Source: an uncultured Lachnospiraceae bacterium
GTDB taxonomy: Bacteria > Bacillota > Clostridia > Lachnospirales > Lachnospiraceae
DNA length: 64,000 nt
Direction of reading: 5' to 3'
NCBI GenBank assembly: GCA_944383265.1
Contig: CALWOX010000005.1
Coordinates: 1-64,000 of the forward strand
Made by a program: the position numbers and the translations under genes
Shown: positions 1 through 7,836 of the stretch, piece after piece
Layout: every line of letters starts with the position of its first letter
Numbering within the stretch: position 1 is the stretch's first letter
Notes under the pieces: model-generated
What the model was told of the DNA's origin: nothing
Database searches by the model: none
What the model saw: the letters and a program-made list of their open reading frames with translations, nothing else

Positions 1-1
1 A

Positions 2-36
2 GACAGACAGACAGCAGCATAAGTCTGTCCTTTTTC
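2..36 (+). terminator. Rho-independent terminator of an upstream gene
   Basis: A GACAGAC / GTCTGTC stem is followed by CCTTTTT. It closes a transcript that enters from outside the window, and nothing else can be said of that gene. Confidence 0.6.
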
Positions 37-67
37 CCTGCGCACAATTTTATAACACCAGATCAAG

Positions 68-116
68 GGGCGCGCTGCGTCCACGGTTTTTCCGTGGGCG
101 TGGCGCGTCCTTTTGC
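68..116 (+). terminator. Strong GC-rich hairpin before the first gene
   Basis: A roughly 19-bp stem (arms 68-86 and 92-110) with a T-rich loop is followed by CCTTTTGCGTTTTT. It lies 25 bp before the first start codon, so it may end upstream transcription or act as a leader hairpin for the two GC-rich genes that follow. Confidence 0.5.
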
Positions 117-140
117 GTTTTTGGGAGAGGGGGATAAGGA

Positions 141-491
141 ATGGATAAAGTAAACCGATATGAGTTTGAGGGGGAAGTGATCGAAGTCCCCGTGTGCTGG
201 GACGACGATCTCCAAAGAGAGACGGAGGACTACGAGGACTACTTAGACGGGACAGGCTGCACCCCGTCCGGCCGTCCTATTCTTCTAACCATCGAGGACG
301 CCTGTCCCCATGCGGAGATGGTGGACGACGACCCGGCAAGCATTGACTGCGGCTCCTGCCGCCACTACCACCAGTTCCCCGGCTCTTTGCTGGGGGTATG
401 CGATAACGAGAAGCGGAGGAAGAAAAGACGCTCCCGTGGGAGCGGCCTGACCCAAGCGAACAAGGAGGAAACACTATGCGAAAACGATTGA
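141..491 (+). CDS. Small acidic cysteine-containing hypothetical protein
   Basis: A 116-residue protein with a very acidic first half and a cluster of cysteines and histidines around residues 55-90 (CPHAEM, DCGSCRHYHQF, VCDN) that could bind one metal ion. The tail is strongly basic (KRRKKRRSR). Start: GAGAGGGGGATAAGGA precedes the ATG. The 3' end overlaps the next gene by 16 bases, so the two are probably translationally coupled. Base composition is clearly GC-richer than the rest of the window and matches the next gene. Small proteins of this kind are common on clostridial integrative conjugative elements; that origin is an inference. No function can be assigned. Confidence 0.7.
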   Translation: MDKVNRYEFEGEVIEVPVCWDDDLQRETEDYEDYLDGTGCTPSGRPILLTIEDACPHAEMVDDDPASIDCGSCRHYHQFPGSLLGVCDNEKRRKKRRSRGSGLTQANKEETLCEND

Positions 492-3400
492 CAGCGGCGT
501 TTTTATGCCTGTGCCTGCTGTTTACGCTGCTTCCGGCCACGGCCTTTGCCGAGGGGGAGACAGGCAGCGGCGCGCCGCAGGCAGGGAGCGCCCTATGCGA
601 ACACCACCCGCAGCACGACGAAAGCTGCGGCTATACCGAGGGGACAGAGGAGAGCCCCTGTACCCATGAACATGACGAGGACTGCTATAAACTCGTGACC
701 GAGTGTGTCCATGAGCATACAGCGGAGTGCTACCCGGAGGAAAGCGTATCGGAGAACACCGCCACCCCGTCGGAGGCGGAGGAAGCCGAGCCGACGGCCT
801 GCACCCATGTATGCAGCGAGGAAAGCGGGTGTATCACGGAGGTTTTGGACTGCAAGCATGAGCACGACGAAGCCTGCGGCTATGTTCCCGCCACAGAGGG
901 AACCCCTTGCACCTTTGTTTGTGAAGTCTGCGATGCACAGGACAGTGGAAACCCGGCAACTCCGTCCGACGCACAGCCGGAAGAATGTACCTGTGAAACC
1001 CTCTGCACTGAGGACAACATCAATGAGGACTGCCCGGTGTGCGGGGCCGAGGGCGCGGATTTGAACGACTGCAAGGGCCTGAAAGCCCAGCCTACTACCC
1101 CCTCCAACGCGCTGCCCGCCACGGCGCTGGCGGCGGATGGGGATACGGTCTATGTGGGCGGCGTGGAACTCACAGGCAGTACAGACAGCCCCGCCTATGC
1201 CACGACGGACGGGATCGGCAATGTTTTAACAACGAGCGCAACTGCTGACCACTACAACATCAAGTGGGACGGCAGTACCCTGACCTTGAACGGCGCGAAA
1301 ATCAAGGGCGCCGACTCTAGTGAATCCATTAGCATCACCGTAGGCATCTATGCGTTCAATAGTTCCGGAGACGTGTCGTTGAACATTGCATTGCAGGGTG
1401 TAAACGAGATTTTCGAAAGCAGTAACGGGATTTGGGTATATTCATCTTCATCTTCTACTAATGCTGGCAATGCTACCCTGACCATTGAGGGTGAAGGTAG
1501 TCTAAATGCCAGCGGCAGTTCAAGCGGAATCCTGGTTCAGAGCAACAGCGGCGATGCCGCCCTGACTATCCAGAACGCCGATGTCACAGCCGAAAATAGT
1601 ATTTACTCCGGCGATGGTGTAACAGTGCGGGCCGGCAGTAGTTCGTCCGCCTCTCTGTCTGTGGATGGCGGCAGCCTGACCGCGACTGGCAAGAGTGAAC
1701 TCGGTGCGGGCATCCGATATACCTTTGGTGGCGGCAGTTCTGGCTCCGGGAAGCCCAGCCTGACCGTCAGCGGCAACGCCATGGTGAAAGCCAGCGGAGG
1801 CGAAGGCGGGATCAGTACGAACTCCAGCACCGCTACAGAGATTAAGAGCGACAGCGAAGCTACCAGCGGCGGCATCGTCTTTAACGGCAACGAGGGCACC
1901 GTGTACGGCAGTATGACCTTGCAGGAGAATTTGACCATCGGCGAGGGCGAGAGCTTGACCATCCCGGAGGATTCCTCTCTGGATATGGGCGGTCATACCA
2001 TCACAGTAGAGAACGGCGGCAAGCTGGATGGTAAACCAACCGGCAATGGAACCGTGATCAACAAACCCTCTCCAGTCTCCTATCTGGACGAGAAAGGTAC
2101 AGAGCAGAGCTGTAGCGACTATGAGGTGGTCACAGCGGACAATACCCAGTGGAATAACGGCTGGTATTATGTGGTAAATTCCGATGTCACCATTAACCAG
2201 CGCATCTCCGTGAATGGCGATGTGAAGCTGATTCTGACCGACGGACACACCCTCACCGTCAATGGCGGTATCCATGTAACTGGAGATGACCGCTTTACAG
2301 TCTATGGCCAGGAAAACGGGACCGGCAAACTGACGGCAACGGCGACCAACAATGTGGGCGCGGGCATCGGCGGTAACGGAAGCATGACGACAAGCGCACA
2401 AGATGGTGAAAATGGCGGGACGATCGTCATCGCGGGCGGCATAATCGAAGCCGTTGGCGGAGATAGGCCCGAGGATACAGACAGCCCCTGCGGCGGCGCA
2501 GGCATTGGCAACGGGGAAGGAGCCAGCAACGGCGGTTCGGTCACGATCTATGGCGGCAAGGTGAACGCCACCGGTGGAGTAGACAATGCGGGCATCGGCG
2601 GCGATGGCAGCACCATTCAAATTTTAGGCGGCACGGTGGATGCCACCAGCGGGGATCTTGCCGCAGCCATCGGTGGTACGAACGGTGCTGCGGGTACGAT
2701 CACCATCACCGACAGCACTGTAACAGCCAACGGCCAGAACGGCACGGGCATCGGCGGCGGTTTGCAAAGCCACGGCGGAACAATCACGATCACCAACAGC
2801 ATTGTAACAGCAATCGGCGGCTATGGTGCGGGCATCGGAGGCGGTTTCGGCTCCATCGGCTCTGCTGGCGGCAACGGCGGCAATGTGACCATCGTCAACA
2901 GCACGGTAACGGCTTCCAGTAAAGAGGGTGACAGCATCGGCGCGGGCAGGAACGGCGCCGACCCCGGCACGCTGACCCTTTCCCCGGCGGATGGCAAGGC
3001 GATCGCAGCCAAAGCCGGTGCAGACGAGGCCAGTGCGCTGGCTCTGAACGGTTCTCCGTTTACCGCCGAAACAGCCGTGACTGACCTGGTACGGGGTACA
3101 AAATATTTCCACAGTGAACCATGCAGCATCTATACCGTGACGGTAAATGACAGCTATGCCCAGACCACCGGCGCGGGTAACTATGCCGAGGGTGCGACCG
3201 TTGCCATCGACGCGGGAACACGCAGCGGCTACACCTTTGACGGCTGGACCAGCGCGGACGGCGTGACATTCGCAAACGCAGGCAGCGTACAGACCACCTT
3301 TACCATGCCGGATCAGGCTGTGACGGTCACCGCAAACTGGACGAAGAAATCCGGAGGCGGAGGTTCCTCAAGCTCTTCCGGCGGAGGCTCCTATACAGGA

Positions 3401-3778
3401 CCAGTGGGAGTGTATTATGCAGACGGCGGGAATGACTCGATCCCTTCCGATGCCACACAGGGAAATTGGGAACAGGAGACCGCTGCGGATGGAAGCATAA
3501 GCTGGAGATTTAAGCTCGCAGACGGAAGCTATGCAGCGGGCAGTTGGATAAAAGCTCTTTGGAACAACCGGTACTTCTGGTATCACTTCAATGCAGAGGG
3601 ATATCTTGACACCGGCTGGTTCACAGACACAGATGGCAATATCTATTACCTCCATCCCTTCCATGATGGTAACTTCGGATATATGTATACCGGCGATTAT
3701 GTCATAGACGGCGTAGCCTACAGCTTCTCAAGAGGAAGAGAACAAGACGGGCTTCCTGAGGGAGCAATGAAAAGATAA
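476..3778 (+). CDS. Large secreted surface protein, beta-solenoid-like repeats, C-terminal wall-binding module
   Basis: A 1100-residue exported protein. Residues 1-26 are a signal peptide (basic MRKR, hydrophobic core, AFAEG cleavage region). Residues about 40-205 hold repeated Cys/His units (CxHxHDxxCY type). Residues about 220-930 are Gly/Ser/Thr/Asn-rich repeats (GAGIGG, GGTIxI, GGxVxATGG) of the kind that forms beta-helices in clostridial surface proteins. Residues about 925-955 look like an InlB/Flg_new-type B-repeat (GYTFDGW...QAVTVTANW). A GGGGSSSSSGGG linker near residue 960 leads to a tail of Trp/Tyr wall-binding repeats (WYxF, GYLDTGWF). There is no LPXTG motif. Most of the gene is GC-rich with codon use unlike the window, but the tail after about base 3390 resembles the host. 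Role in adhesion is inferred. Confidence 0.8.
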   Translation: MRKRLTAAFLCLCLLFTLLPATAFAEGETGSGAPQAGSALCEHHPQHDESCGYTEGTEESPCTHEHDEDCYKLVTECVHEHTAECYPEESVSENTATPSEAEEAEPTACTHVCSEESGCITEVLDCKHEHDEACGYVPATEGTPCTFVCEVCDAQDSGNPATPSDAQPEECTCETLCTEDNINEDCPVCGAEGADLNDCKGLKAQPTTPSNALPATALAADGDTVYVGGVELTGSTDSPAYATTDGIGNVLTTSATADHYNIKWDGSTLTLNGAKIKGADSSESISITVGIYAFNSSGDVSLNIALQGVNEIFESSNGIWVYSSSSSTNAGNATLTIEGEGSLNASGSSSGILVQSNSGDAALTIQNADVTAENSIYSGDGVTVRAGSSSSASLSVDGGSLTATGKSELGAGIRYTFGGGSSGSGKPSLTVSGNAMVKASGGEGGISTNSSTATEIKSDSEATSGGIVFNGNEGTVYGSMTLQENLTIGEGESLTIPEDSSLDMGGHTITVENGGKLDGKPTGNGTVINKPSPVSYLDEKGTEQSCSDYEVVTADNTQWNNGWYYVVNSDVTINQRISVNGDVKLILTDGHTLTVNGGIHVTGDDRFTVYGQENGTGKLTATATNNVGAGIGGNGSMTTSAQDGENGGTIVIAGGIIEAVGGDRPEDTDSPCGGAGIGNGEGASNGGSVTIYGGKVNATGGVDNAGIGGDGSTIQILGGTVDATSGDLAAAIGGTNGAAGTITITDSTVTANGQNGTGIGGGLQSHGGTITITNSIVTAIGGYGAGIGGGFGSIGSAGGNGGNVTIVNSTVTASSKEGDSIGAGRNGADPGTLTLSPADGKAIAAKAGADEASALALNGSPFTAETAVTDLVRGTKYFHSEPCSIYTVTVNDSYAQTTGAGNYAEGATVAIDAGTRSGYTFDGWTSADGVTFANAGSVQTTFTMPDQAVTVTANWTKKSGGGGSSSSSGGGSYTGPVGVYYADGGNDSIPSDATQGNWEQETAADGSISWRFKLADGSYAAGSWIKALWNNRYFWYHFNAEGYLDTGWFTDTDGNIYYLHPFHDGNFGYMYTGDYVIDGVAYSFSRGREQDGLPEGAMKR

Positions 3779-3901
3779 AAGTAAATAAGAAAAGATGTGC
3801 CGCTGAGATCGAACTCGGCGGCATATTCTTTGAATAGACGCTTCAATACCTTAAGATAATGCTCATGGCAGTGTAATAAGAAATAGTATGATAATAAAAT
3901 T

Positions 3902-3932
3902 AAAGCACTCGGATGAACCGGGTGCTTTTTTA
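3902..3932 (+). terminator. Rho-independent terminator
   Basis: AAGCACTCGG pairs with CCGGGTGCTT across a 5-base loop and is followed by T's. It lies 124 bases after the surface-protein stop codon. A second hairpin (TGCCGC / GCGGCA, 3797-3822) lies nearer the stop. Confidence 0.65.
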
Positions 3933-3959
3933 TAGATGTACGGTGGTGCAGGAGGGCGG

Positions 3960-4082
3960 CAGTGCTTAAAACACAACTTAGATGTATCTGCAAAGACATT
4001 GAACGACTTGTGCCGAATTTTGGACTGCAGAATTGAAGACGTGGTAAAATATGTACCGTCTGATAAGGACCAGCCCCTGTAA
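3960..4082 (+). pseudogene. 3' fragment of a small XRE/Cro-C1-type HTH gene
   Basis: From 3972 one frame reads as the C-terminal end of a Cro/C1-type regulator: DVSAKTLNDLCRILDCRIED, then VVKYVPSDKDQPL and a stop. This is the usual recognition-helix end of short HTH_26-like repressors found on clostridial mobile elements (LxxLCxILDCxxxDxxxYVP). The sequence upstream (3940-3971) is not HTH-like and gives no start codon, so only the last third of the gene remains. It marks a recombination scar between the GC-rich block and the following genes. Confidence 0.6.
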
Positions 4083-4125
4083 GAACCGCCTGATTCGCAT
4101 TATAACGGATCCGGCGGTTTATTTA
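4083..4125 (+). terminator. Terminator after the HTH fragment
   Basis: AACCGCC (4084-4090) pairs with GGCGGTT (4113-4119), followed by TATTTATG. It would have ended the now truncated HTH gene. Between it and the next gene (4126-4251) I see no coding sequence. Confidence 0.5.
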
Positions 4126-4251
4126 TGCTGTGAACCACTCAGACTTACAGAAAGTCGTAGATTGCGCAGCTGATTTTTGTTCAATGCCGGTTTGGAATGG
4201 AAAAAAAACAATGCAGAAAACAAAATGTTAGTATCTGCCAATATACGCATT

Positions 4252-4509
4252 TTACTGTCCCTTTCCATAACGAACTTCATCTACAAGTGCCTGAATATCA
4301 TCATCGTCGGATACGCCCAGTGCCTCAGCAGCGCCGGTAAAGGCGGCCTGTGCTTTTCGGATGGCTGCAGCAGATGCATTGCTGACAACGATCTCTCCAT
4401 TCTGGTTTTGGAGGAACAGGATCTTATCGCCGGATTTCAGCCCAAGCTGACGCCTGATTTCTACCGGCACAGTAATTTGACCGTTTGCAGAGATTTTCGC
4501 CAAATTCAT
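4252..4509 (-). CDS. AbrB/SpoVT-family DNA-binding protein (antitoxin-like)
   Basis: An 85-residue protein. Residues 1-45 form a swapped-hairpin AbrB fold (AKISANGQITVPVEIRRQLG, then LKSGDKILF), as in MazE, PrlF and AbrB. The remaining half is a helical acidic tail likely to bind a partner. Proteins of this size are often the antitoxin of a PIN-domain or similar toxin, but no toxin gene follows it on the minus strand. It is therefore an orphan antitoxin or a stand-alone regulator. AGGATAACTTGT precedes the ATG. Confidence 0.8.
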   Translation of the reverse strand: MNLAKISANGQITVPVEIRRQLGLKSGDKILFLQNQNGEIVVSNASAAAIRKAQAAFTGAAEALGVSDDDDIQALVDEVRYGKGQ

Positions 4510-4630
4510 ACAAGTTATCCTTTCTATTCTTTAGAATTCAAGTTTTCTTTATTTTTCTTATATTATATACAATATGTCAGAAAAAATAAACTTATCCGGT
4601 GGAAATACTGACGAAAATCCGGAATGCGGC

Positions 4631-5260
4631 TCAGATGATGAAATGATCGTTTTCCTTGAAGAAAGGATCCTTCAGAAAGTGATCTTTCAACATATAATAG
4701 ACACTTGATATTTCAAGAAGGGGATCGAAAAGAGGCTGAGGCTCGAATTCATCATATTCATCCTTAAAACGAACATAGATGGCATGCTGCAGCTCGTCAT
4801 AATACTTGTTCACCAGCTCCGCAAAGGGGCGAAGATCAAGCTCTTCAGGAACATCCAGGCCTTCCATAAAGTCAACGTGCCTTATGATAAGGTCGGGATC
4901 GTCTTCTTCGAGCATGTCATCACTGATAATCTCAAACATGCCGTCAAAGAGAGCATACTTTTCATCGGGATCTGATGATAAAGGATCCAGCTTTTCGTCG
5001 ATAAGCCCGTAGAGGTCGTCCGCCTTACGAAGAGCAAAGAAGGGATAGAAGGATGCGGCCTTTCTCATGTAAAAGTCCTTACTTCTGCATAACGTATCCA
5101 GATATTCAGAGCTGAAGTAAGCGAGCTTCGAATCTTCCAGAAGCATTGCGGAGATCAGGAACAGAGTCCTTAAGGCATCCCTTGTAACGGTGGTTGCTGC
5201 TGTTACGAATAAATCGTATTCCAGAGGGTGTTCAGAGTTACTATTTCTTTTTTTCAACAT
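4631..5260 (-). CDS. Hypothetical acidic helical protein
   Basis: A protein of about 209 residues, mostly helical and very acidic in its second half (EEDDPDLI, EELDLRPF, DEYDEFEPQP). There is no signal peptide, membrane segment or motif I recognise. The ATG at 5260 is chosen because AAAGGAG sits 7 bases upstream; an in-frame ATG at 5266 is too close to that site. The gene stands alone, with AbrB-like and XRE genes around it. It is probably accessory cargo. Confidence 0.6.
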   Translation of the reverse strand: MLKKRNSNSEHPLEYDLFVTAATTVTRDALRTLFLISAMLLEDSKLAYFSSEYLDTLCRSKDFYMRKAASFYPFFALRKADDLYGLIDEKLDPLSSDPDEKYALFDGMFEIISDDMLEEDDPDLIIRHVDFMEGLDVPEELDLRPFAELVNKYYDELQHAIYVRFKDEYDEFEPQPLFDPLLEISSVYYMLKDHFLKDPFFKENDHFII

Positions 5261-5494
5261 TGTCATTCTCCTTTCTTCCGTCATCTGACGGATGTTGTGA
5301 AATAATTTTTAATGTCCGGAGCTCCCGGATCATGCCAAGTCATTGTTTTATGAAGTGTATTCTTTTATAATGATAAAGGATACAAGCCGGATGTCTTTTT
5401 AATGTCATCTCTTATCTTCGACTATAGTATAGCACAGAAAAATACAAAATACTATAAATAATTTATAAAAATAATTAAGATTTTTATATTTTTC

Positions 5495-5522
5495 TTGATT
5501 TTTCCGGCACAAATGATATAAT
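5495..5522 (+). promoter_or_regulatory. Sigma-A promoter of the XRE gene
   Basis: TTGATT, 16 bases, then TATAAT, ending 30 bases before the start codon at 5553. The upstream stretch 5285-5494 is very AT-rich and non-coding. Confidence 0.65.
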
Positions 5523-5552
5523 GTAAACAGAAAACAAAGAAGGAACTACGGA

Positions 5553-5936
5553 ATGAAGACACACGAGAAGATAAGGGAGGTCCGCAAGCGGCTCGGTATC
5601 TCCCAGACGGATTTTGCCGCATCACTGGGGGTCACCGCAGCGAACATGAACGGAATAGAAAAAGGAAGAACAAATCCATCCAATACGCTCATACGAAGCA
5701 TATCCATACTTTATCACATACCGGAGGACTGGCTTAAAGATGAGGAAAATGAGGATTTCAGCATCATAAGCAGCGACAACCTGTACTATGCCGGCGTGAT
5801 GGACAGATTCCTAAGACTTGAGCAGCCTTACAGGGAGTTCGTTGACAGGCAGCTTGACGAGCTTCTGAAGCTTCAGGAGATGGAACGGAAGATGAGAGGC
5901 GGTGATGACGATGGAGAAGGGATATCATGCTCTTGA
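5553..5936 (+). CDS. XRE-family transcriptional regulator
   Basis: A 127-residue protein with a Cro/C1-type helix-turn-helix at residues 5-60 (IREVRKRLGISQTDFAASLG, then ANMNGIEKGRTNPSNTLI). A helical, acidic and basic C-terminal half probably dimerises. GAAGGAACTACGG precedes the ATG. It overlaps the next small gene by 26 bases in another frame, so both are probably made from one transcript. It is likely an accessory-element repressor; its target is unknown. Confidence 0.85.
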   Translation: MKTHEKIREVRKRLGISQTDFAASLGVTAANMNGIEKGRTNPSNTLIRSISILYHIPEDWLKDEENEDFSIISSDNLYYAGVMDRFLRLEQPYREFVDRQLDELLKLQEMERKMRGGDDDGEGISCS

Positions 5937-6129
5937 CATAGACTTTGAGATTCCTGAGATCCTTGAGCAGGACATAGCCGATTTCCTAAGGAACCTGAAT
6001 GAAGAGGGCGGAAACCTTGCAGACTGTCATGAAGAAGAGATCAGGAACATTCTTAATGAGTGCAGCCGAAGGCATAAAAAAATACCGGAGCGGTTGCCCC
6101 GGTATGTAAAGCTTATACTTCACGGATGA
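5911..6129 (+). CDS. Small hypothetical protein coupled to the XRE gene
   Basis: An acidic protein of about 72 residues starting within the XRE gene (ATG at 5911; an in-frame GTG at 5902 and ATG at 5905 are alternatives, all behind AGAGGCGG). It has a helical N-terminal half rich in Glu/Asp (PEILEQDIADFLRN) and a basic tail. A hairpin, ATACCGG...CCGGTAT near 6085-6107, lies inside its 3' end. The stop region overlaps a convergent gene by 17 bases. Function unknown. Confidence 0.5.
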   Translation: MEKGYHALDIDFEIPEILEQDIADFLRNLNEEGGNLADCHEEEIRNILNECSRRHKKIPERLPRYVKLILHG

Positions 6130-6451
6130 TCTTTTCCATGTCGATGTAAAGGCATCGTGCCAGAACAAGCTGAGTACCCTTAAGGTTAAACCTGTCGATC
6201 CTGTGGAGCAGGTTGGCCTTGGTACGTGCCCTGTAAGCTGTATTAAGGGACGACAGTGCCGAAGGCATGGCATCCAGGGCATCGAGCAGCATGACGATAT
6301 CTGACGGCAGGGTTGAGAAGCCCGAACCGGCGATCTTATCCGACAGTTTATGGATACGACTCACAATGCTGTAGAGTTCGCCCCATTCCTTAAGAAGCAG
6401 GCTTTTGGCTTTTCTGAGATTATCGATATCATAATATTTTTGATGATCCAT
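6113..6451 (-). CDS. Small hypothetical helical protein
   Basis: A 112-residue, mostly helical protein (KAKSLLLKEWGELYSIVSRI) with no recognised motif. A strong site, AAAGGAGG, sits 6 bases before the ATG. It is convergent with, and overlaps, the small gene ending at 6129. Probably accessory cargo of the element carrying its neighbours. Confidence 0.6.
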   Translation of the reverse strand: MDHQKYYDIDNLRKAKSLLLKEWGELYSIVSRIHKLSDKIAGSGFSTLPSDIVMLLDALDAMPSALSSLNTAYRARTKANLLHRIDRFNLKGTQLVLARCLYIDMEKIIREV

Positions 6452-6581
6452 AAAGTCCTCCTTTCACAAAAAAAGAAGGCATAAGCTTATGACTCCTATG
6501 CCTTGATGTTTATCCTTGCTGATTTAATTATGTGGACAGGTAGGATGCTATAAAACTGAATACAGAATAATTAGGCGATTA

Positions 6582-6640
6582 GGCGCACTTAGCATTTATG
6601 CCATTCACTGAAAAGGGACATAATGCCGGGTGCGCTTTTT
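6582..6640 (+). terminator. Leader hairpin followed by T-run
   Basis: GCGCAC (near 6583-6588) pairs with GTGCGC (6630-6635), with a second inner pairing of GCATTTATG and CATAATGC, then TTTTTT. It sits just 32 bases before the ATG at 6672, so it may be an attenuator of that gene or a terminator for a short upstream transcript. Confidence 0.5.
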
Positions 6641-6671
6641 TAGGGAGAAAAGGAGAAAGGAGGCACTGATC

Positions 6672-7085
6672 ATGTCAGCTACGAAAGACAGACTGTTTGA
6701 TCTGATGATGTGGACGCATGACATTGCATTTGCCGCAATGCTTCAATACGAGCTGTCGGGACTGTATTTCGACATGCTCCGGCTTGAGGAATACGGTGCT
6801 GCGGAGAGCATCATCACCGAGCTTGCGGAGCGGCTCGGAACATCCGAAAAAGCCAGGGCCTACATAGAAGGGAATGTGGAAGTGATGCATGAAGATCTTT
6901 CAGAAAAAAGCCTTTTGGACGAAGCGTTTTTACAGGGCCTGAACGACGCCAGGGACTACGTCGTATCATTCACGGCGCATGCATGCAGAAGATACGGACA
7001 GGATACTCCGAAGACACCTGAGTTTCAGAAGGAAGACATTAAGAAATTTTCGGAAAGGCCCTATGAGTTCCCGAGATTCAGGTAA
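6672..7085 (+). CDS. Hypothetical helical protein
   Basis: A 137-residue protein, helical, with no signal peptide (SATKDRLFDLMMWTHDIAFA). The ATG at 6672 is chosen because AAAGGAGG lies 8 bases upstream; a longer reading frame begins at 6630 inside the leader hairpin and is less likely. It ends 12 bases before the convergent XRE gene. Function unknown. Confidence 0.6.
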   Translation: MSATKDRLFDLMMWTHDIAFAAMLQYELSGLYFDMLRLEEYGAAESIITELAERLGTSEKARAYIEGNVEVMHEDLSEKSLLDEAFLQGLNDARDYVVSFTAHACRRYGQDTPKTPEFQKEDIKKFSERPYEFPRFR

Positions 7086-7097
7086 AGAAAGATCACG

Positions 7098-7481
7098 TCA
7101 TGGCCGGTCCCTGTGTGAGAGGATGAAGTCGATCACCCGGCCAACGAAGATCTTTTCGGTACGGGTAAGGGTGGAAAATTTCTCCACGATCTTTTTATCA
7201 TCAACGGAAAGGTCGGGTAGGGAAAGGGATATGGTATTAAGCCTTTTATCATCGTCATTCCCTGAAAGGTAAGCGGGATTTATCTTAAATACGGAGGCTA
7301 TGCCTATCACGGTGATCATATTCGGGATACGCTTTCCGTCCTCCCACTGAAGCCATGTATTTGTCCCGACTCCGACATACTTTTCTGCCTGAGCGATGCT
7401 TAAGTCTTTTGCCAGGCGTAGGGACTTAAGCCTTTTCGGGAACAGATTTTTATTCACCTTCAGCTTATCATCGGATTTCAT
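7098..7481 (-). CDS. XRE-family regulator divergent from the tns operon
   Basis: A 127-residue protein with a Cro/C1-type helix-turn-helix in residues about 15-75 (LAKDLSIAQAEKYVGVGTNT, then WEDGKRIPNMITVIGIA) and a C-terminal helical domain (TRTEKIFVGRVIDFIL). It is transcribed away from tnsA, with 355 bases between them holding a palindromic operator and direct repeats. Position and type suggest it represses itself and possibly the transposase operon; that is inference. Confidence 0.85.
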   Translation of the reverse strand: MKSDDKLKVNKNLFPKRLKSLRLAKDLSIAQAEKYVGVGTNTWLQWEDGKRIPNMITVIGIASVFKINPAYLSGNDDDKRLNTISLSLPDLSVDDKKIVEKFSTLTRTEKIFVGRVIDFILSHRDRP

Positions 7482-7519
7482 GATACGGATCCCCCCGATT
7501 CATACGATTGATAGACTCA

Positions 7520-7542
7520 ATTATACCATGCGGAAATCGCAT
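7520..7542 (-). promoter_or_regulatory. -10 box and palindromic operator of the XRE gene
   Basis: On the minus strand TATAAT lies at 7525-7520. Just upstream is a perfect inverted repeat, ATGCG-GAAAT-CGCAT (7528-7542), placed in the spacer between -10 and -35, where a bound repressor would block RNA polymerase. The -35 is weak. Confidence 0.6.
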
Positions 7543-7578
7543 CGAGAATACCGAAAAGGCTTATTTTCACCATAAATA

Positions 7579-7718
7579 CAGTCAATGAATAGATTAAAAC
7601 AGTCAATGACTACAAAATCTTGAGTTTTATTTATCGGCAAAGAAAAACGGCTTAAATTTAAGTCATTGAGTATGATAAAACCAATAATACTGCATACTGG
7701 GACAGTCATTGAGTAGAT
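7579..7718 (+). repeat. Four imperfect 16-bp direct repeats upstream of tnsA
   Basis: Copies at 7579-7594 (CAGTCAATGAATAGAT), 7600-7615 (CAGTCAATGACTACAA), 7660-7675 (AAGTCATTGAGTATGA) and 7703-7718 (CAGTCATTGAGTAGAT). In Tn7 the transposase-binding sites lie just upstream of tnsA and read inward, and these could be such sites. They could also be operators for the divergent XRE regulator. Their core resembles the repeats after tniQ2 (ATGAATAGA in both). Confidence 0.6.
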
Positions 7719-7836
7719 CGGAATCACCGTAAAATGCCGCTTCGGCACCATAAACGAGACATGCTTACACCTTTTTTGAAAAATTGAAACGCACAATAGA
7801 GGAAAAGAGCAAAATCCACAGGAAGGAGCGGAGCTG

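Noticed and set aside
1520-2620. Long open frame on the minus strand inside the surface-protein gene
   Set aside because: It is a shadow of a GC-rich, repeat-rich gene on the plus strand; it has no ribosome site and encodes low-complexity hydrophobic sequence.
3718-3999. Minus-strand frame of 93 codons after the surface protein (HEHYLKVLKRLFKEYAAEFD)
   Set aside because: The middle looks protein-like and might be a gene relic, but it lacks a ribosome site, runs antisense into the surface gene and contains a terminator, so it is not called.
6530-6545. TGTGGACAGG at 6531 as a TGT-type Tn7 left end
   Set aside because: No transposase-site repeats follow it inward and no matching right-end sequence or target duplication was found.
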